Assembly: GCA_007134805.1 (NCBI GenBank)
Contig: SLKB01000180.1
Location: 1-5,187, forward strand
Reading direction: 5' to 3'
DNA from: Paracoccaceae bacterium
GTDB lineage: Bacteria; Pseudomonadota; Alphaproteobacteria; Rhodobacterales; Rhodobacteraceae
DNA length: 5,187 nt
In this document: piece after piece, positions 1 to 5,187 of the stretch
Position numbering within the stretch: the first letter of the stretch is position 1
Layout: each line of letters starts with the position of its first letter
Notes under the pieces: generated by a model
What the model was told of the DNA's origin: nothing
Database searches by the model: none
What the model saw: only the letters and a program-made list of their open reading frames with translations
Program-made: the position numbers and the translations under genes

Positions 1-495
1 CAGCTTGTGGATGCGATCCAGCGCGAGGTGGAGGGCGCGCGCCCCAAGGCGCAGTCCGCTGCGCGACACCAGCTGGGCCTGCTTGCGATCTGGCTTGAAC
101 GCCATGTGGCCGCACTTGACCCCGAAACGAGCGCCACGCCCGCGCTCAATGCGAATGAACGGTTGACGGCACGCTTCGCAGCCTTGCTCGAGCGCGAATT
201 CGGCGCGCCTCTGAATGTCAGCGACTACGCCAAGGCGCTTGGCGTCACACCTACGCATCTGAGTCGCGCCTGCCGGGCCAGTTGCGGGCGCACCGCACTT
301 GCCCTGATGCAGGGACGTCGTCTGTTCGAGGCGCGCCGGCTGCTCGCGGAAACCGAATTGCCAGTGCAGGATATCGCGCGCAATCTCGGCTTTTCGACGC
401 CGGGCTATTTCTCGCGCGCTTTCACCCAGGCCATTGGCCAGCCCCCGTCGAGCTATCGCAAGACGAGGACAGCGGCCTCGCGGCTGGTGCACTGA
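1..495 (+). CDS. AraC-family transcriptional regulator, C-terminal part (5' truncated by window)
   Basis: The frame is open from base 1, so the start codon and the N-terminal sensor region lie outside the window; 164 residues remain before the TGA at 493-495. The visible part carries a complete AraC-type DNA-binding domain with two helix-turn-helix units. The first is at about residues 71-91 of the fragment (LNVSDYAKALGVTPTHLSRA). The second is at about 120-141, followed by the family signature GFSTPGYFSRAF and then GQPPSSYR. Residues 1-40 look like the helical linker that usually joins an N-terminal cupin-like effector domain to the DNA-binding domain. Such proteins bind DNA in the cytoplasm and usually activate a nearby catabolic or transport gene when a small ligand is present. 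The ligand cannot be read from this fragment. The gene converges on hisD with 3 bases between the two stop codons, so it is not part of that operon. Its target probably lies upstream, outside the window. Confidence 0.93.
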   Translation, partial: QLVDAIQREVEGARPKAQSAARHQLGLLAIWLERHVAALDPETSATPALNANERLTARFAALLEREFGAPLNVSDYAKALGVTPTHLSRACRASCGRTALALMQGRRLFEARRLLAETELPVQDIARNLGFSTPGYFSRAFTQAIGQPPSSYRKTRTAASRLVH

Positions 496-524
496 GTGCT
501 AGCGGTTCAGCCGGTCCAGCCGCG
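479..524. terminator. Candidate bidirectional terminator across convergent stop codons
   Basis: A perfect 9-base inverted repeat, CGCGGCTGG at 479-487 and CCAGCCGCG at 516-524, brackets the stop codons of both convergent genes. Inside its 28-base loop sits a second small hairpin, GCAC-TGA-GTGC at 489-499, whose loop is the TGA stop of the AraC gene. Another short repeat (CGAGG/CCTCG, 464-480) lies just before it. No T-run follows on either strand, so this is not a classical intrinsic terminator. In GC-rich DNA a 9-base repeat can also arise by chance. The call rests on position: there is no other room for a terminator between the two genes. Confidence 0.3.
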
Positions 525-1800
525 CGCGCACGCTCAGCCCATGCGCCTCGAGGCTCTCGGCGTGCGCGAGCCGCTCGGCAGCCGGCCCGATCTTCGAGAG
601 CGCCTCGGGCGTCATGCGCGCAAGCGTAGTGCGCTTCATGAAATCGAGCACTGACAGCCCCGACGAGAACCGCGCCGAGCGCGCCGTTGGCAGGACATGG
701 TTCGGCCCGCCGATATAGTCGCCGATCGCCTCGGGCGTCCAATGGCCGAGGAAGACCGCGCCCGCATGATGGATGCGGTCGAGAAGCGCGTCCGGGTCGG
801 CCACGCAAAGCTGCAGATGTTCAGGCGCGATGCAATCGGAGAGGGCCGCGGCCTCGGCGAGATCGCGGGTCACGATGACCGCGCCATGCGCCTGCCAGCT
901 TGCCCCCGCGATGGCGCGCCGCGCGAGGGTTTCGAGCCGCGCCGCAACCGCCTTTGCAACTGCCTCGCCATAGGCTGCGTCGGGGGTGATCAGGATGGAT
1001 TGCGCGCTTTCGTCATGCTCGGCCTGGCTCAGAAGGTCGAGCGCGATCCAGTCCGGGTCGACCTCGGCATCGGCGATCACGAGGATCTCGGAGGGCCCCG
1101 CGATCATGTCGATCCCCACCCGGCCGAAGACGCGGCGCTTGGCGGCGGCGACATAGGCATTGCCCGGCCCGGTGATCTTGTCGACGGGCGCGATGGTCTG
1201 CGTGCCGTAAGCGAGCGCAGCAATCGCCTGTGCGCCGCCGATGCGGTAGATCGTCTCCACCCCTGCAAGCCGCGCGGCATACAGCACCAGCGGATTGACC
1301 ACACTATCCGGGCTCGGCGCGCAGATCACCAGCCGCGCGACACCGGCAACCTGGGCGGGGATCGCATTCATCAGCACCGAGGAGGGATAGCTCGCAAGCC
1401 CGCCGGGCACATAAAGCCCCGCGGCCGAGACCGCGCTCCAGCGCCAGCCGAGTTCAGCGCCGGTATCGTCGCGCCAGCGCGCATCCTCAGGGCGCTGGCG
1501 ATCGTGATAGGCGCGGATGCGTGTGGCGGCGAGGTCGAGCGCGGCGCGATCCTCGGGCGCGACCGCGCGGCAGGCGGCCTCGATCTCGTCGGACGTGTAG
1601 GCAAGCGTCTCGGGGGTCAGAGTCTGGCGGTCGAAGCGCGCGGTCAGATCGATCACCGCCGCATCGCCACGCGCGCGCACATCAGCGATGATAGCCGCGA
1701 CCGTGTCATCGACATCGAGCGCCTCTTCACGCTTGGCGCTGATCAAGGCTGCGAATTGCGCCTCGAACCCGGGCGCGCCTGTGTCGAGAAAGACGGGCAT
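499..1800 (-). CDS. hisD: Histidinol dehydrogenase
   Basis: This enzyme catalyses the last two steps of histidine synthesis, oxidising L-histidinol through histidinal to L-histidine with two NAD+, in the cytoplasm; it is a zinc enzyme and normally a homodimer. The 433-residue length is normal for the family. The zinc ligands fall where expected from the E. coli enzyme: Gln259 and His262 in SQAEHDESAQS, Asp361 in the motif GDYIGGPNHVLPT, and His420 in LEAHGLSVR. The catalytic Glu-His pair is Glu327/His328 in CIAPEHLQ. Other family motifs are VPGGLASYPSSVLMN (131-145), GGAQAIAALAYGT (188-200), VDKITGPGN (206-214) and AGPSEI (234-239). The ATG start shares one base with the TAA stop of the upstream DUF2948 gene (TAATG). 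It has a GGAGAG ribosome binding site at 1806-1811, inside that gene, which supports this start and translational coupling. The stop is TAG. It appears to be the last gene of the set, because the convergent AraC gene follows at once. All key residues are present, so it should be active. Confidence 0.98.
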   Translation of the reverse strand: MPVFLDTGAPGFEAQFAALISAKREEALDVDDTVAAIIADVRARGDAAVIDLTARFDRQTLTPETLAYTSDEIEAACRAVAPEDRAALDLAATRIRAYHDRQRPEDARWRDDTGAELGWRWSAVSAAGLYVPGGLASYPSSVLMNAIPAQVAGVARLVICAPSPDSVVNPLVLYAARLAGVETIYRIGGAQAIAALAYGTQTIAPVDKITGPGNAYVAAAKRRVFGRVGIDMIAGPSEILVIADAEVDPDWIALDLLSQAEHDESAQSILITPDAAYGEAVAKAVAARLETLARRAIAGASWQAHGAVIVTRDLAEAAALSDCIAPEHLQLCVADPDALLDRIHHAGAVFLGHWTPEAIGDYIGGPNHVLPTARSARFSSGLSVLDFMKRTTLARMTPEALSKIGPAAERLAHAESLEAHGLSVRARLDRLNR

Positions 1801-2285
1801 TAGGGCTCTCCGTCGAGCGGATGCGCGGGGGCGCGGCCGGCTGGCGCGCGATAGGGCCGCGTTACGTCGCGCAGCGCCACATCAAGGCATTCGACCGACA
1901 GCCGGATCGCCCCGTCGCCCGCCAGCGTCAGCGTCAGATCGCCCGTTCCATCAGGCCCGGGCGCGAACTCGAGCGCGAGGATCGACAGGATCAGATCAGG
2001 GTCGCGCCGGTCGACCCCCTCGCTCTTGATGCCGAGCACGTCGCTGATCACCAGAAGCGACTGTACGCGCTCATAATCGCCTGACGCTTCGGCACGCGGG
2101 CGGTCTTCCCAGCGAAAGCGGTTGATCAGCGTCGCAAAACGGCGCACCTTTCGGTCGAAGAGCATCTCCGAGGCCGGGACCACAGCATCCTGCACGAGCG
2201 CAGAGACGACTTTCAGGTCATCGGCATCGACCGCCTTCAGCCGCAGCGGCGCCTCGGCGCCGTCTTCAAAACGCGCATCGCTCAT
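1800..2285 (-). CDS. DUF2948 family protein of unknown function
   Basis: The product is a 161-residue soluble protein that I recognise as DUF2948, a small alphaproteobacterial family usually found between murA and hisD. No enzymatic motif, signal peptide or membrane segment is visible. The recognisable family core runs from about residue 13 ([20 protein letters not shown]) through DAVVP (33-37), [19 protein letters not shown] (42-60) and [12 protein letters not shown] (72-83) to [12 protein letters not shown] (98-109). It ends in a strand-rich segment, [20 protein letters not shown] (117-136). The C-terminal 25 residues, rich in Pro, Ala and Arg, look disordered. The ATG overlaps the TGA stop of murA by four bases (ATGA at 2282-2285), and only a weak GGA lies just before it. 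Translation is therefore probably by coupling from murA. The stop overlaps the hisD start by one base. The family's function is not known to me. Its fixed position suggests co-expression rather than a proven role in either cell wall or histidine synthesis. Confidence 0.9.
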   Translation of the reverse strand: MSDARFEDGAEAPLRLKAVDADDLKVVSALVQDAVVPASEMLFDRKVRRFATLINRFRWEDRPRAEASGDYERVQSLLVISDVLGIKSEGVDRRDPDLILSILALEFAPGPDGTGDLTLTLAGDGAIRLSVECLDVALRDVTRPYRAPAGRAPAHPLDGEP

Positions 2286-3550
2286 GATCCGGTGATCCGT
2301 TCGATCCTTGCCCCACAGGCGCCAAGTTTCTGCTCGACATGCTCATAGCCGCGGTCGAGGTGATAGACGCGGCTGACCACAGTATCGCCCCGCGCCGCGA
2401 GCCCGGCCAGGATGAGCGAGACCGAGGCGCGCAGATCCGTGGCCATCACCGGCGCCCCGCGCAACTGATCGACCCCGGTGACGCGCGCCGTGCCGCCGTG
2501 CACGTCAATGCGCGCGCCCATGCGCATGAGTTCGGGCGCATGCATGAAACGGTTCTCGAAGATATGCTCCTGGAGCACCGACTCGCCCTCGGCCGCGCAC
2601 ATCGCCGCCATGAACTGCGCCTGCAGATCCGTGGGAAAGCCCGGGAAGGGTTCAGTGTCGACATTGACCGCGCGCAACCGATCGGTCTTGCGCGAGACTT
2701 TCAGGCCGCGCGACGTCTCGACCACCTCCACCCCTGCCTGTTCCAGCTTGTCTACGAAGGCCTGCACCAGATCGAGCCGGCCGCCGAGGCATTCGACCTC
2801 ACCGCCCGCGATCGCCGGCGCCAGCATGTAGGTGCCCAGTTCGATCCGATCCGTGACGACCGCATGCGTCGCGCCCGAAAGGCTGCTCACGCCCTCAATC
2901 GTCAGCGTGCTGGTGCCCGCGCCCTCGATCTGCGCCCCCATGCGCATGAGGCACCGGGCGAGGTCCACGATCTCGGGCTCGCGCGCGGCATTCTCGAGGA
3001 TCGTCGTGCCCTTCGCGAGGGTTGCGGCCATCAGCGCGTTCTCGGTCGCCCCCACCGAGACGAGAGGAAAACGGAAGCGTGCGCCGCGCAGCCCCCCCGG
3101 TGCCGTGGCGTGCACATAACCCTCGCGCAGATCGAGCTGCGCGCCCATCGCCTCGAGCGCGCGCAGATGCAGGTCGACCGGCCGGGCGCCGATCGCGCAG
3201 CCTCCGGGCAGAGAGACGACTGCGTGCCCGTAGCGCGCGAGCAGCGGTCCCAGAACAAGGATCGAGGCACGCATCTTGCGGACGATCTCGTAATCGGCGC
3301 GATGCGAGGTCAGATCATGGCTGGACAGCGCGAGCACCTTGCCATCCTGAAGGCTGGCCACCTCGGCGCCGAGCGAGCCGAGAAGCTGCGACATGGTCCG
3401 GATATCGGACAGGCGCGGCGCATTGGTCAGCGTCAGCGGCTGGTCGGTGAGCAATGTCGCGGGCATCAGCGTCAGGCAGGCATTCTTGGCCCCGGCGATG
3501 GGGATGACCCCGTTCAACGGGCCGTTTCCGGTTATGACGATCGAGTCCAT
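2282..3550 (-). CDS. murA: UDP-N-acetylglucosamine 1-carboxyvinyltransferase
   Basis: MurA transfers enolpyruvate from phosphoenolpyruvate to the 3'-OH of UDP-GlcNAc, the first committed step of peptidoglycan synthesis, in the cytoplasm; it is the target of fosfomycin. From the ATG at 3550 the product has 422 residues, the usual length. Active-site residues align with the E. coli enzyme at a constant offset of about three: Lys22-Asn23 in AGAKNA, Arg94 in RKMRAS, Cys118 in [11 protein letters not shown] (the residue alkylated by fosfomycin), Arg123, Asp308 in [12 protein letters not shown], and Arg400 in HLDRGYEH. Cys118 is kept, so intrinsic fosfomycin resistance by the known Cys-to-Asp change is not expected. 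The open frame extends 262 codons further upstream, to 4336, through the small gene and antisense to the tRNA. That extension is not MurA, and the protein properly starts [12 protein letters not shown]. The start shares one base with the stop of the 59-residue gene (TGATG), with AGGGG and AGGA just upstream. The stop overlaps the DUF2948 start. Confidence 0.98.
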   Translation of the reverse strand: MDSIVITGNGPLNGVIPIAGAKNACLTLMPATLLTDQPLTLTNAPRLSDIRTMSQLLGSLGAEVASLQDGKVLALSSHDLTSHRADYEIVRKMRASILVLGPLLARYGHAVVSLPGGCAIGARPVDLHLRALEAMGAQLDLREGYVHATAPGGLRGARFRFPLVSVGATENALMAATLAKGTTILENAAREPEIVDLARCLMRMGAQIEGAGTSTLTIEGVSSLSGATHAVVTDRIELGTYMLAPAIAGGEVECLGGRLDLVQAFVDKLEQAGVEVVETSRGLKVSRKTDRLRAVNVDTEPFPGFPTDLQAQFMAAMCAAEGESVLQEHIFENRFMHAPELMRMGARIDVHGGTARVTGVDQLRGAPVMATDLRASVSLILAGLAARGDTVVSRVYHLDRGYEHVEQKLGACGARIERITGS

Positions 3551-3729
3551 CAGTCCTGCCCCTGCTCGGTGCTTCTTGCCTCCGGCGCACCGCGCGCGGC
3601 CCCGCCATCGCGGGCGCGCGCCTGCGCCTTGCGCTTGGCGATATTCGCTTTCAGCGCCGCTTTCAACCGCGCAGCGCGCTGTGCGGCCGGATCGTTGGCG
3701 GCAGATTTCGGTGGGCGCGTAGGTTTCAT
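3550..3729 (-). CDS. Small basic protein of unknown function, first gene of the murA set
   Basis: This is a 59-codon gene running from ATG at 3729 to the TGA at 3552-3550. The call rests on three things seen in the sequence: a perfect AGGAGG five bases before the ATG, a stop overlapping the murA start by one base (TGATG), and a composition that fits a real small protein. The product begins [10 protein letters not shown]. It has a strongly basic, Ala-rich segment likely to be helical at residues 18-40 (core [20 protein letters not shown], 21-40) and a hydrophilic tail ending EQGQD. I count 14 Lys/Arg against 5 Asp/Glu. There is no signal peptide, membrane segment or Cys pair. Small proteins with a similar LKANIxxRKAQ core just before murA are, as I recall, common in alphaproteobacteria, but I cannot confirm this here. 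RNA or nucleic-acid binding is a guess from charge alone. An alternative is a leader peptide whose translation feeds ribosomes to murA. Confidence 0.75.
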   Translation of the reverse strand: MKPTRPPKSAANDPAAQRAARLKAALKANIAKRKAQARARDGGAARGAPEARSTEQGQD

Positions 3730-3734
3730 CCGGC

Positions 3735-3740
3735 CCTCCT
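3735..3740 (-). promoter_or_regulatory. Perfect Shine-Dalgarno site of the 59-residue gene
   Basis: The minus strand reads AGGAGG, then GCCGG, then ATG, giving a full consensus site at a five-base spacing. It is the strongest ribosome binding site I see in the window. It fixes the start of the small gene at 3729 and marks the translational head of the murA set. No clear minus-strand promoter hexamers can be picked out in the 74 bases between this site and the tRNA. Confidence 0.85.
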
Positions 3741-3772
3741 AGCCCAAGTTTGGAAAACCGTCCAGATTCGGG

Positions 3773-3799
3773 TTGCGCGAGCGGTGATTTGCGAATACT
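3773..3799 (+). promoter_or_regulatory. Possible promoter of tRNA-Thr
   Basis: TTGCGC at 3773-3778 and AATACT at 3794-3799 resemble housekeeping-sigma -35 and -10 elements with a short spacer of 15 bases. Transcription would begin near 3806, about ten bases before the mature tRNA. The match is imperfect and the spacing is short. The position is right for a tRNA gene with an independent promoter, but this is a weak inference. The same 74-base gap must also serve the divergent murA set unless that set is transcribed from further back. Confidence 0.25.
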
Positions 3800-3814
3800 C
3801 AGCGTCGCGGCATC

Positions 3815-3889
<75 letters not shown>

Positions 3890-4102
3890 GTCTAACCCCT
3901 TGAAGTGAAACGCAGCCTTTCTGACAAGGAGCGTATTCTGCTTGTGTGCTACCAACGGGGCGCATGGCCGGAAAACTCCGTCATCGTCCCAAGCGCACTG
4001 GTGAGGCTCCATGACCGCCAAGTTTTGGCCTTGCCATGAAAGGGTGCATCTGCTTCTGCTCTCCCCCATATCGGACCCAACCAACGGAAGGCGTCGCGCC
4101 AG

Positions 4103-4252
4103 ATGGTCGAAGCGGATGCGACACACACCGAATGGGTGCGCGCGACATGGACTGCGCTGATGTCTCCGGCTCTTGAGGTACGCGGGTATTGGCAGTTTAT
4201 CGGTGACAGGCGCCGGGATCCTGCCCCGGTTCTGAACCGCTGTGCGAGCTAG
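4103..4252 (+). CDS. Doubtful small open frame upstream of the MFS gene
   Basis: An ATG-to-TAG frame of 49 codons begins [16 protein letters not shown] and ends APVLNRCAS, 11 bases before the MFS start. The frame is open further back, to the TGA at 4037-4039, so it could also be the tail of a decayed longer gene. GGAAGG lies at 4086-4091, but 11 bases before the ATG is a poor spacing. Composition is hydrophilic with three Trp, and no motif or family is recognised. It overlaps the promoter and hairpin candidates before the MFS gene, and both readings cannot easily be true together. I list it because of its position, at low confidence. Confidence 0.2.
   Translation: MVEADATHTEWVRATWTALMSPALEVRGYWQFIGDRRRDPAPVLNRCAS
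4173..4201 (+). promoter_or_regulatory. Possible promoter of the MFS gene
   Basis: TTGAGG at 4173-4178 and TTTATC at 4196-4201 are separated by exactly 17 bases, the best spacing for a housekeeping sigma factor. The -35 matches consensus at four of six positions and the -10 at three. Transcription would begin near 4208 and leave a leader of about 56 bases. The spacing is good but the -10 is poor, so this is a tentative call. Confidence 0.25.
4213..4239 (+). promoter_or_regulatory. Two overlapping hairpins in the MFS leader
   Basis: CCGGG (4213-4217) pairs with CCCGG (4225-4229) around a 7-base loop. CGGTT (4227-4231) pairs with AACCG (4235-4239) around CTG. The two stems share bases 4227-4229, so they cannot form at the same time in one RNA. 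They lie 24 bases before the MFS start. This could be a simple regulatory switch, an operator-like site, or chance in GC-rich DNA. I recognise no known riboswitch class in it. Confidence 0.22.
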
Positions 4253-4263
4253 GCGCGCGGGGC

Positions 4264-5187
4264 ATGTTGCCACTGATTGATTTCCTGCGCCAGAACGCGC
4301 ACTGGCTGCTGGCGGGGTTTTTGCTGACCTTTGCATCCAGCTTCGGGCAGACCTTCTTCATTGCCGTCTTCGCGGGCGAGATCCGCGCAGAGTTCAACCT
4401 CACGCATGGGCAATGGGGTGGTATCTACGCGCTGGCAACGACAGCCTCCGCGCTCGTCATGGTGCAAATGGGCGGCCTGACGGACCGGCTGCGCGTTCGC
4501 GTGATTGGCATTGGCGTGCTTCTCGGATTGGCGGGGGCGGCGCTGAGCATGGCGGTGGTGTCGCAGCTTTGGGCATTGGTGGTCGTGATCTTCCTGTTGC
4601 GCCTGATGGGTCAGGGCATGATGAGCCATGTTGCGATGGTCGCAATGGCGCGGTGGTTCATCGCCACGCGTGGTAGGGCAGTTTCAATAGCCGGGTTGGG
4701 TGTTGCAACAGGGGAAGCCTTGTTGCCGCTCGGGTTCGTCGCGCTGATGGGGGTGTTTGACTGGCGCATGCTCTGGGTCGGGGCTGCGATTACGCTGGCG
4801 CTGCTTGCCCCGATCCTGCTGACGCTTCTGCACCGCGAACGCACGCCGCAATCCTTTGCGACGGACAGCGGTGCCGCGGGCTTTGACGGGACAATGTGGA
4901 CACGCGCGCGCGTTCTGCGCCATCCTGTCTTCTGGTGCATGCTGCCTGCGCTGCTCGGCCCGGCGGCGTGGAATACCGCGTTCTTCTTTCACCAGGTCCA
5001 TCTGGCCGAGGCCAAGGGCTGGCAGCACGTGACCCTCGTCGCGATGTTCCCAGTATACACGAGCGTGAGCATAAGCTTCATGCTGATTGCAGGCTGGCTG
5101 ATCGACCGCTTTGGCAGCAGGGGTGTCACACGCTACTACCTGCTCCTGATGGCAGTCGGATATGTCGTCTTCGGCCTGACCGCGACC
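4264..5187 (+). CDS. MFS transporter, N-terminal 308 residues (3' truncated by window)
   Basis: The frame is open from ATG 4264 to the window end, about three quarters of a usual 400-residue major facilitator transporter in the inner membrane. The N-terminal half shows hydrophobic segments at about residues 14-36, 52-69, 78-98, 101-120, 138-160 and 168-189. A polar central loop follows at about 190-217, then C-half segments at about 221-245, 257-279 and 290-306. The loop between helices 2 and 3 carries the MFS A motif as [10 protein letters not shown] (70-79, Asp74). A second copy of this pattern, [10 protein letters not shown] (277-286), marks the C half. RLMGQG (113-118) fits the conserved Arg and Gly pattern of helix 4. 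The [16 protein letters not shown] stretch resembles carboxylate and oxalate/formate-type MFS carriers, but the substrate cannot be read. The start is chosen because it gives a short cytoplasmic N-terminus; upstream in frame there is no ATG or GTG before the stop at 4204-4206. The ribosome binding site is weak. Codons such as ATA, AGG and TTG are used more freely than in hisD or murA. Confidence 0.93.
   Translation, partial: MLPLIDFLRQNAHWLLAGFLLTFASSFGQTFFIAVFAGEIRAEFNLTHGQWGGIYALATTASALVMVQMGGLTDRLRVRVIGIGVLLGLAGAALSMAVVSQLWALVVVIFLLRLMGQGMMSHVAMVAMARWFIATRGRAVSIAGLGVATGEALLPLGFVALMGVFDWRMLWVGAAITLALLAPILLTLLHRERTPQSFATDSGAAGFDGTMWTRARVLRHPVFWCMLPALLGPAAWNTAFFFHQVHLAEAKGWQHVTLVAMFPVYTSVSISFMLIAGWLIDRFGSRGVTRYYLLLMAVGYVVFGLTAT

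Larger units (their letters stand above)
3890..4263. other. 374-base region without a convincing gene
   Basis: Between the tRNA and the MFS gene no open frame shows a recognisable protein. The first 210 bases are visibly less GC-rich than the operon and contain only short frames with unusual codon use. A weak inverted repeat, CCTTG (3898-3902) with CAAGG (3925-3929), follows the tRNA but is too poor to call a terminator. I find no second copy of the tRNA 3' end, no direct repeats and no integrase fragment here. The later part holds a doubtful 49-codon frame, a promoter candidate and two hairpins, listed separately. The region could be the leader of the MFS gene, or decayed coding DNA. Confidence 0.6.

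Noticed and set aside
697..1803. A 368-codon plus-strand frame antisense to hisD
   Set aside because: hisD on the minus strand has every catalytic residue. The opposing frame is rich in Arg, Gly and Asp without any motif, as expected from the complement of a GC-rich gene.
2501..2950. Two near-identical stretches with CCCATGCGCATGAG in murA (near 2517 and 2938)
   Set aside because: They encode [10 protein letters not shown] (201-210) and [10 protein letters not shown] (341-350), which are equivalent positions in the repeated folding units of the MurA/EPSP synthase fold. This is not a mobile or regulatory repeat.
2339..3742. A 467-codon plus-strand frame antisense to murA
   Set aside because: It is a shadow of murA, with Arg/Ala/His-rich composition and no domain or ribosome binding site.
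3890..3930. A terminator after tRNA-Thr
   Set aside because: The only inverted repeat is five bases with a 22-base loop and no T-run.
4010..4162. A plus-strand frame from the ATG at 4010 ending in TGA at 4160-4162
   Set aside because: Its composition is Arg/His-rich and unlike a real protein, it has no ribosome binding site, and it overlaps the other doubtful frame.
4249..5028. Several minus-strand frames opposite the MFS gene
   Set aside because: The plus-strand frame gives clear membrane helices and both MFS A-type motifs. The opposing frames are His/Gln/Arg-rich and lack any recognisable feature.

Overview
The window looks like chromosomal DNA from a high-GC alphaproteobacterium, most likely of the Rhodobacterales (Rhodobacteraceae/Paracoccaceae). 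The evidence is the strong G/C preference at third codon positions, a genomically encoded CCA on the tRNA, and the gene order murA, DUF2948, hisD. From my knowledge of the group, that order is typical of this order of bacteria. No species can be named from the sequence alone.

Layout on the plus strand. Positions 1-495 hold the C-terminal part of an AraC-family transcription regulator, with its 5' end outside the window. Its stop lies only 3 bases from the stop of the convergent hisD. Positions 499-3729 hold one tightly packed minus-strand gene set, transcribed in the order: small basic protein of 59 residues (3729-3550), murA (3550-2282), DUF2948 protein (2285-1800), hisD (1800-499). Every junction is a start/stop overlap (TGATG, ATGA, TAATG), so translation of the four genes is probably coupled. 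A perfect AGGAGG ribosome binding site heads the set at 3735-3740. A plus-strand tRNA-Thr(GGT) lies at 3815-3889, transcribed divergently from the operon. Positions 3890-4263 form a region without a convincing gene. It holds a doubtful 49-codon open frame, a weak promoter candidate and two overlapping hairpins. From 4264 to the window end runs a plus-strand MFS transporter gene, cut off by the window after 308 codons.

Function. The minus-strand set combines the first committed step of peptidoglycan synthesis (MurA) with the last two oxidations of histidine synthesis (HisD). These are housekeeping functions without a direct biochemical link, joined by two small proteins of unknown role. The AraC regulator and the MFS transporter flank this core on either side. 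They look like accessory genes, and the DNA after the tRNA is visibly poorer in G+C than the operon.

I see no CRISPR array, insertion sequence, toxin-antitoxin pair, phage gene or clearly new system. The items most worth a second look are the 59-residue gene that overlaps murA, the inverted repeats across the convergent stop codons at about 479-524, the leader region before the MFS gene, and the tRNA-Thr as a possible boundary of acquired DNA.
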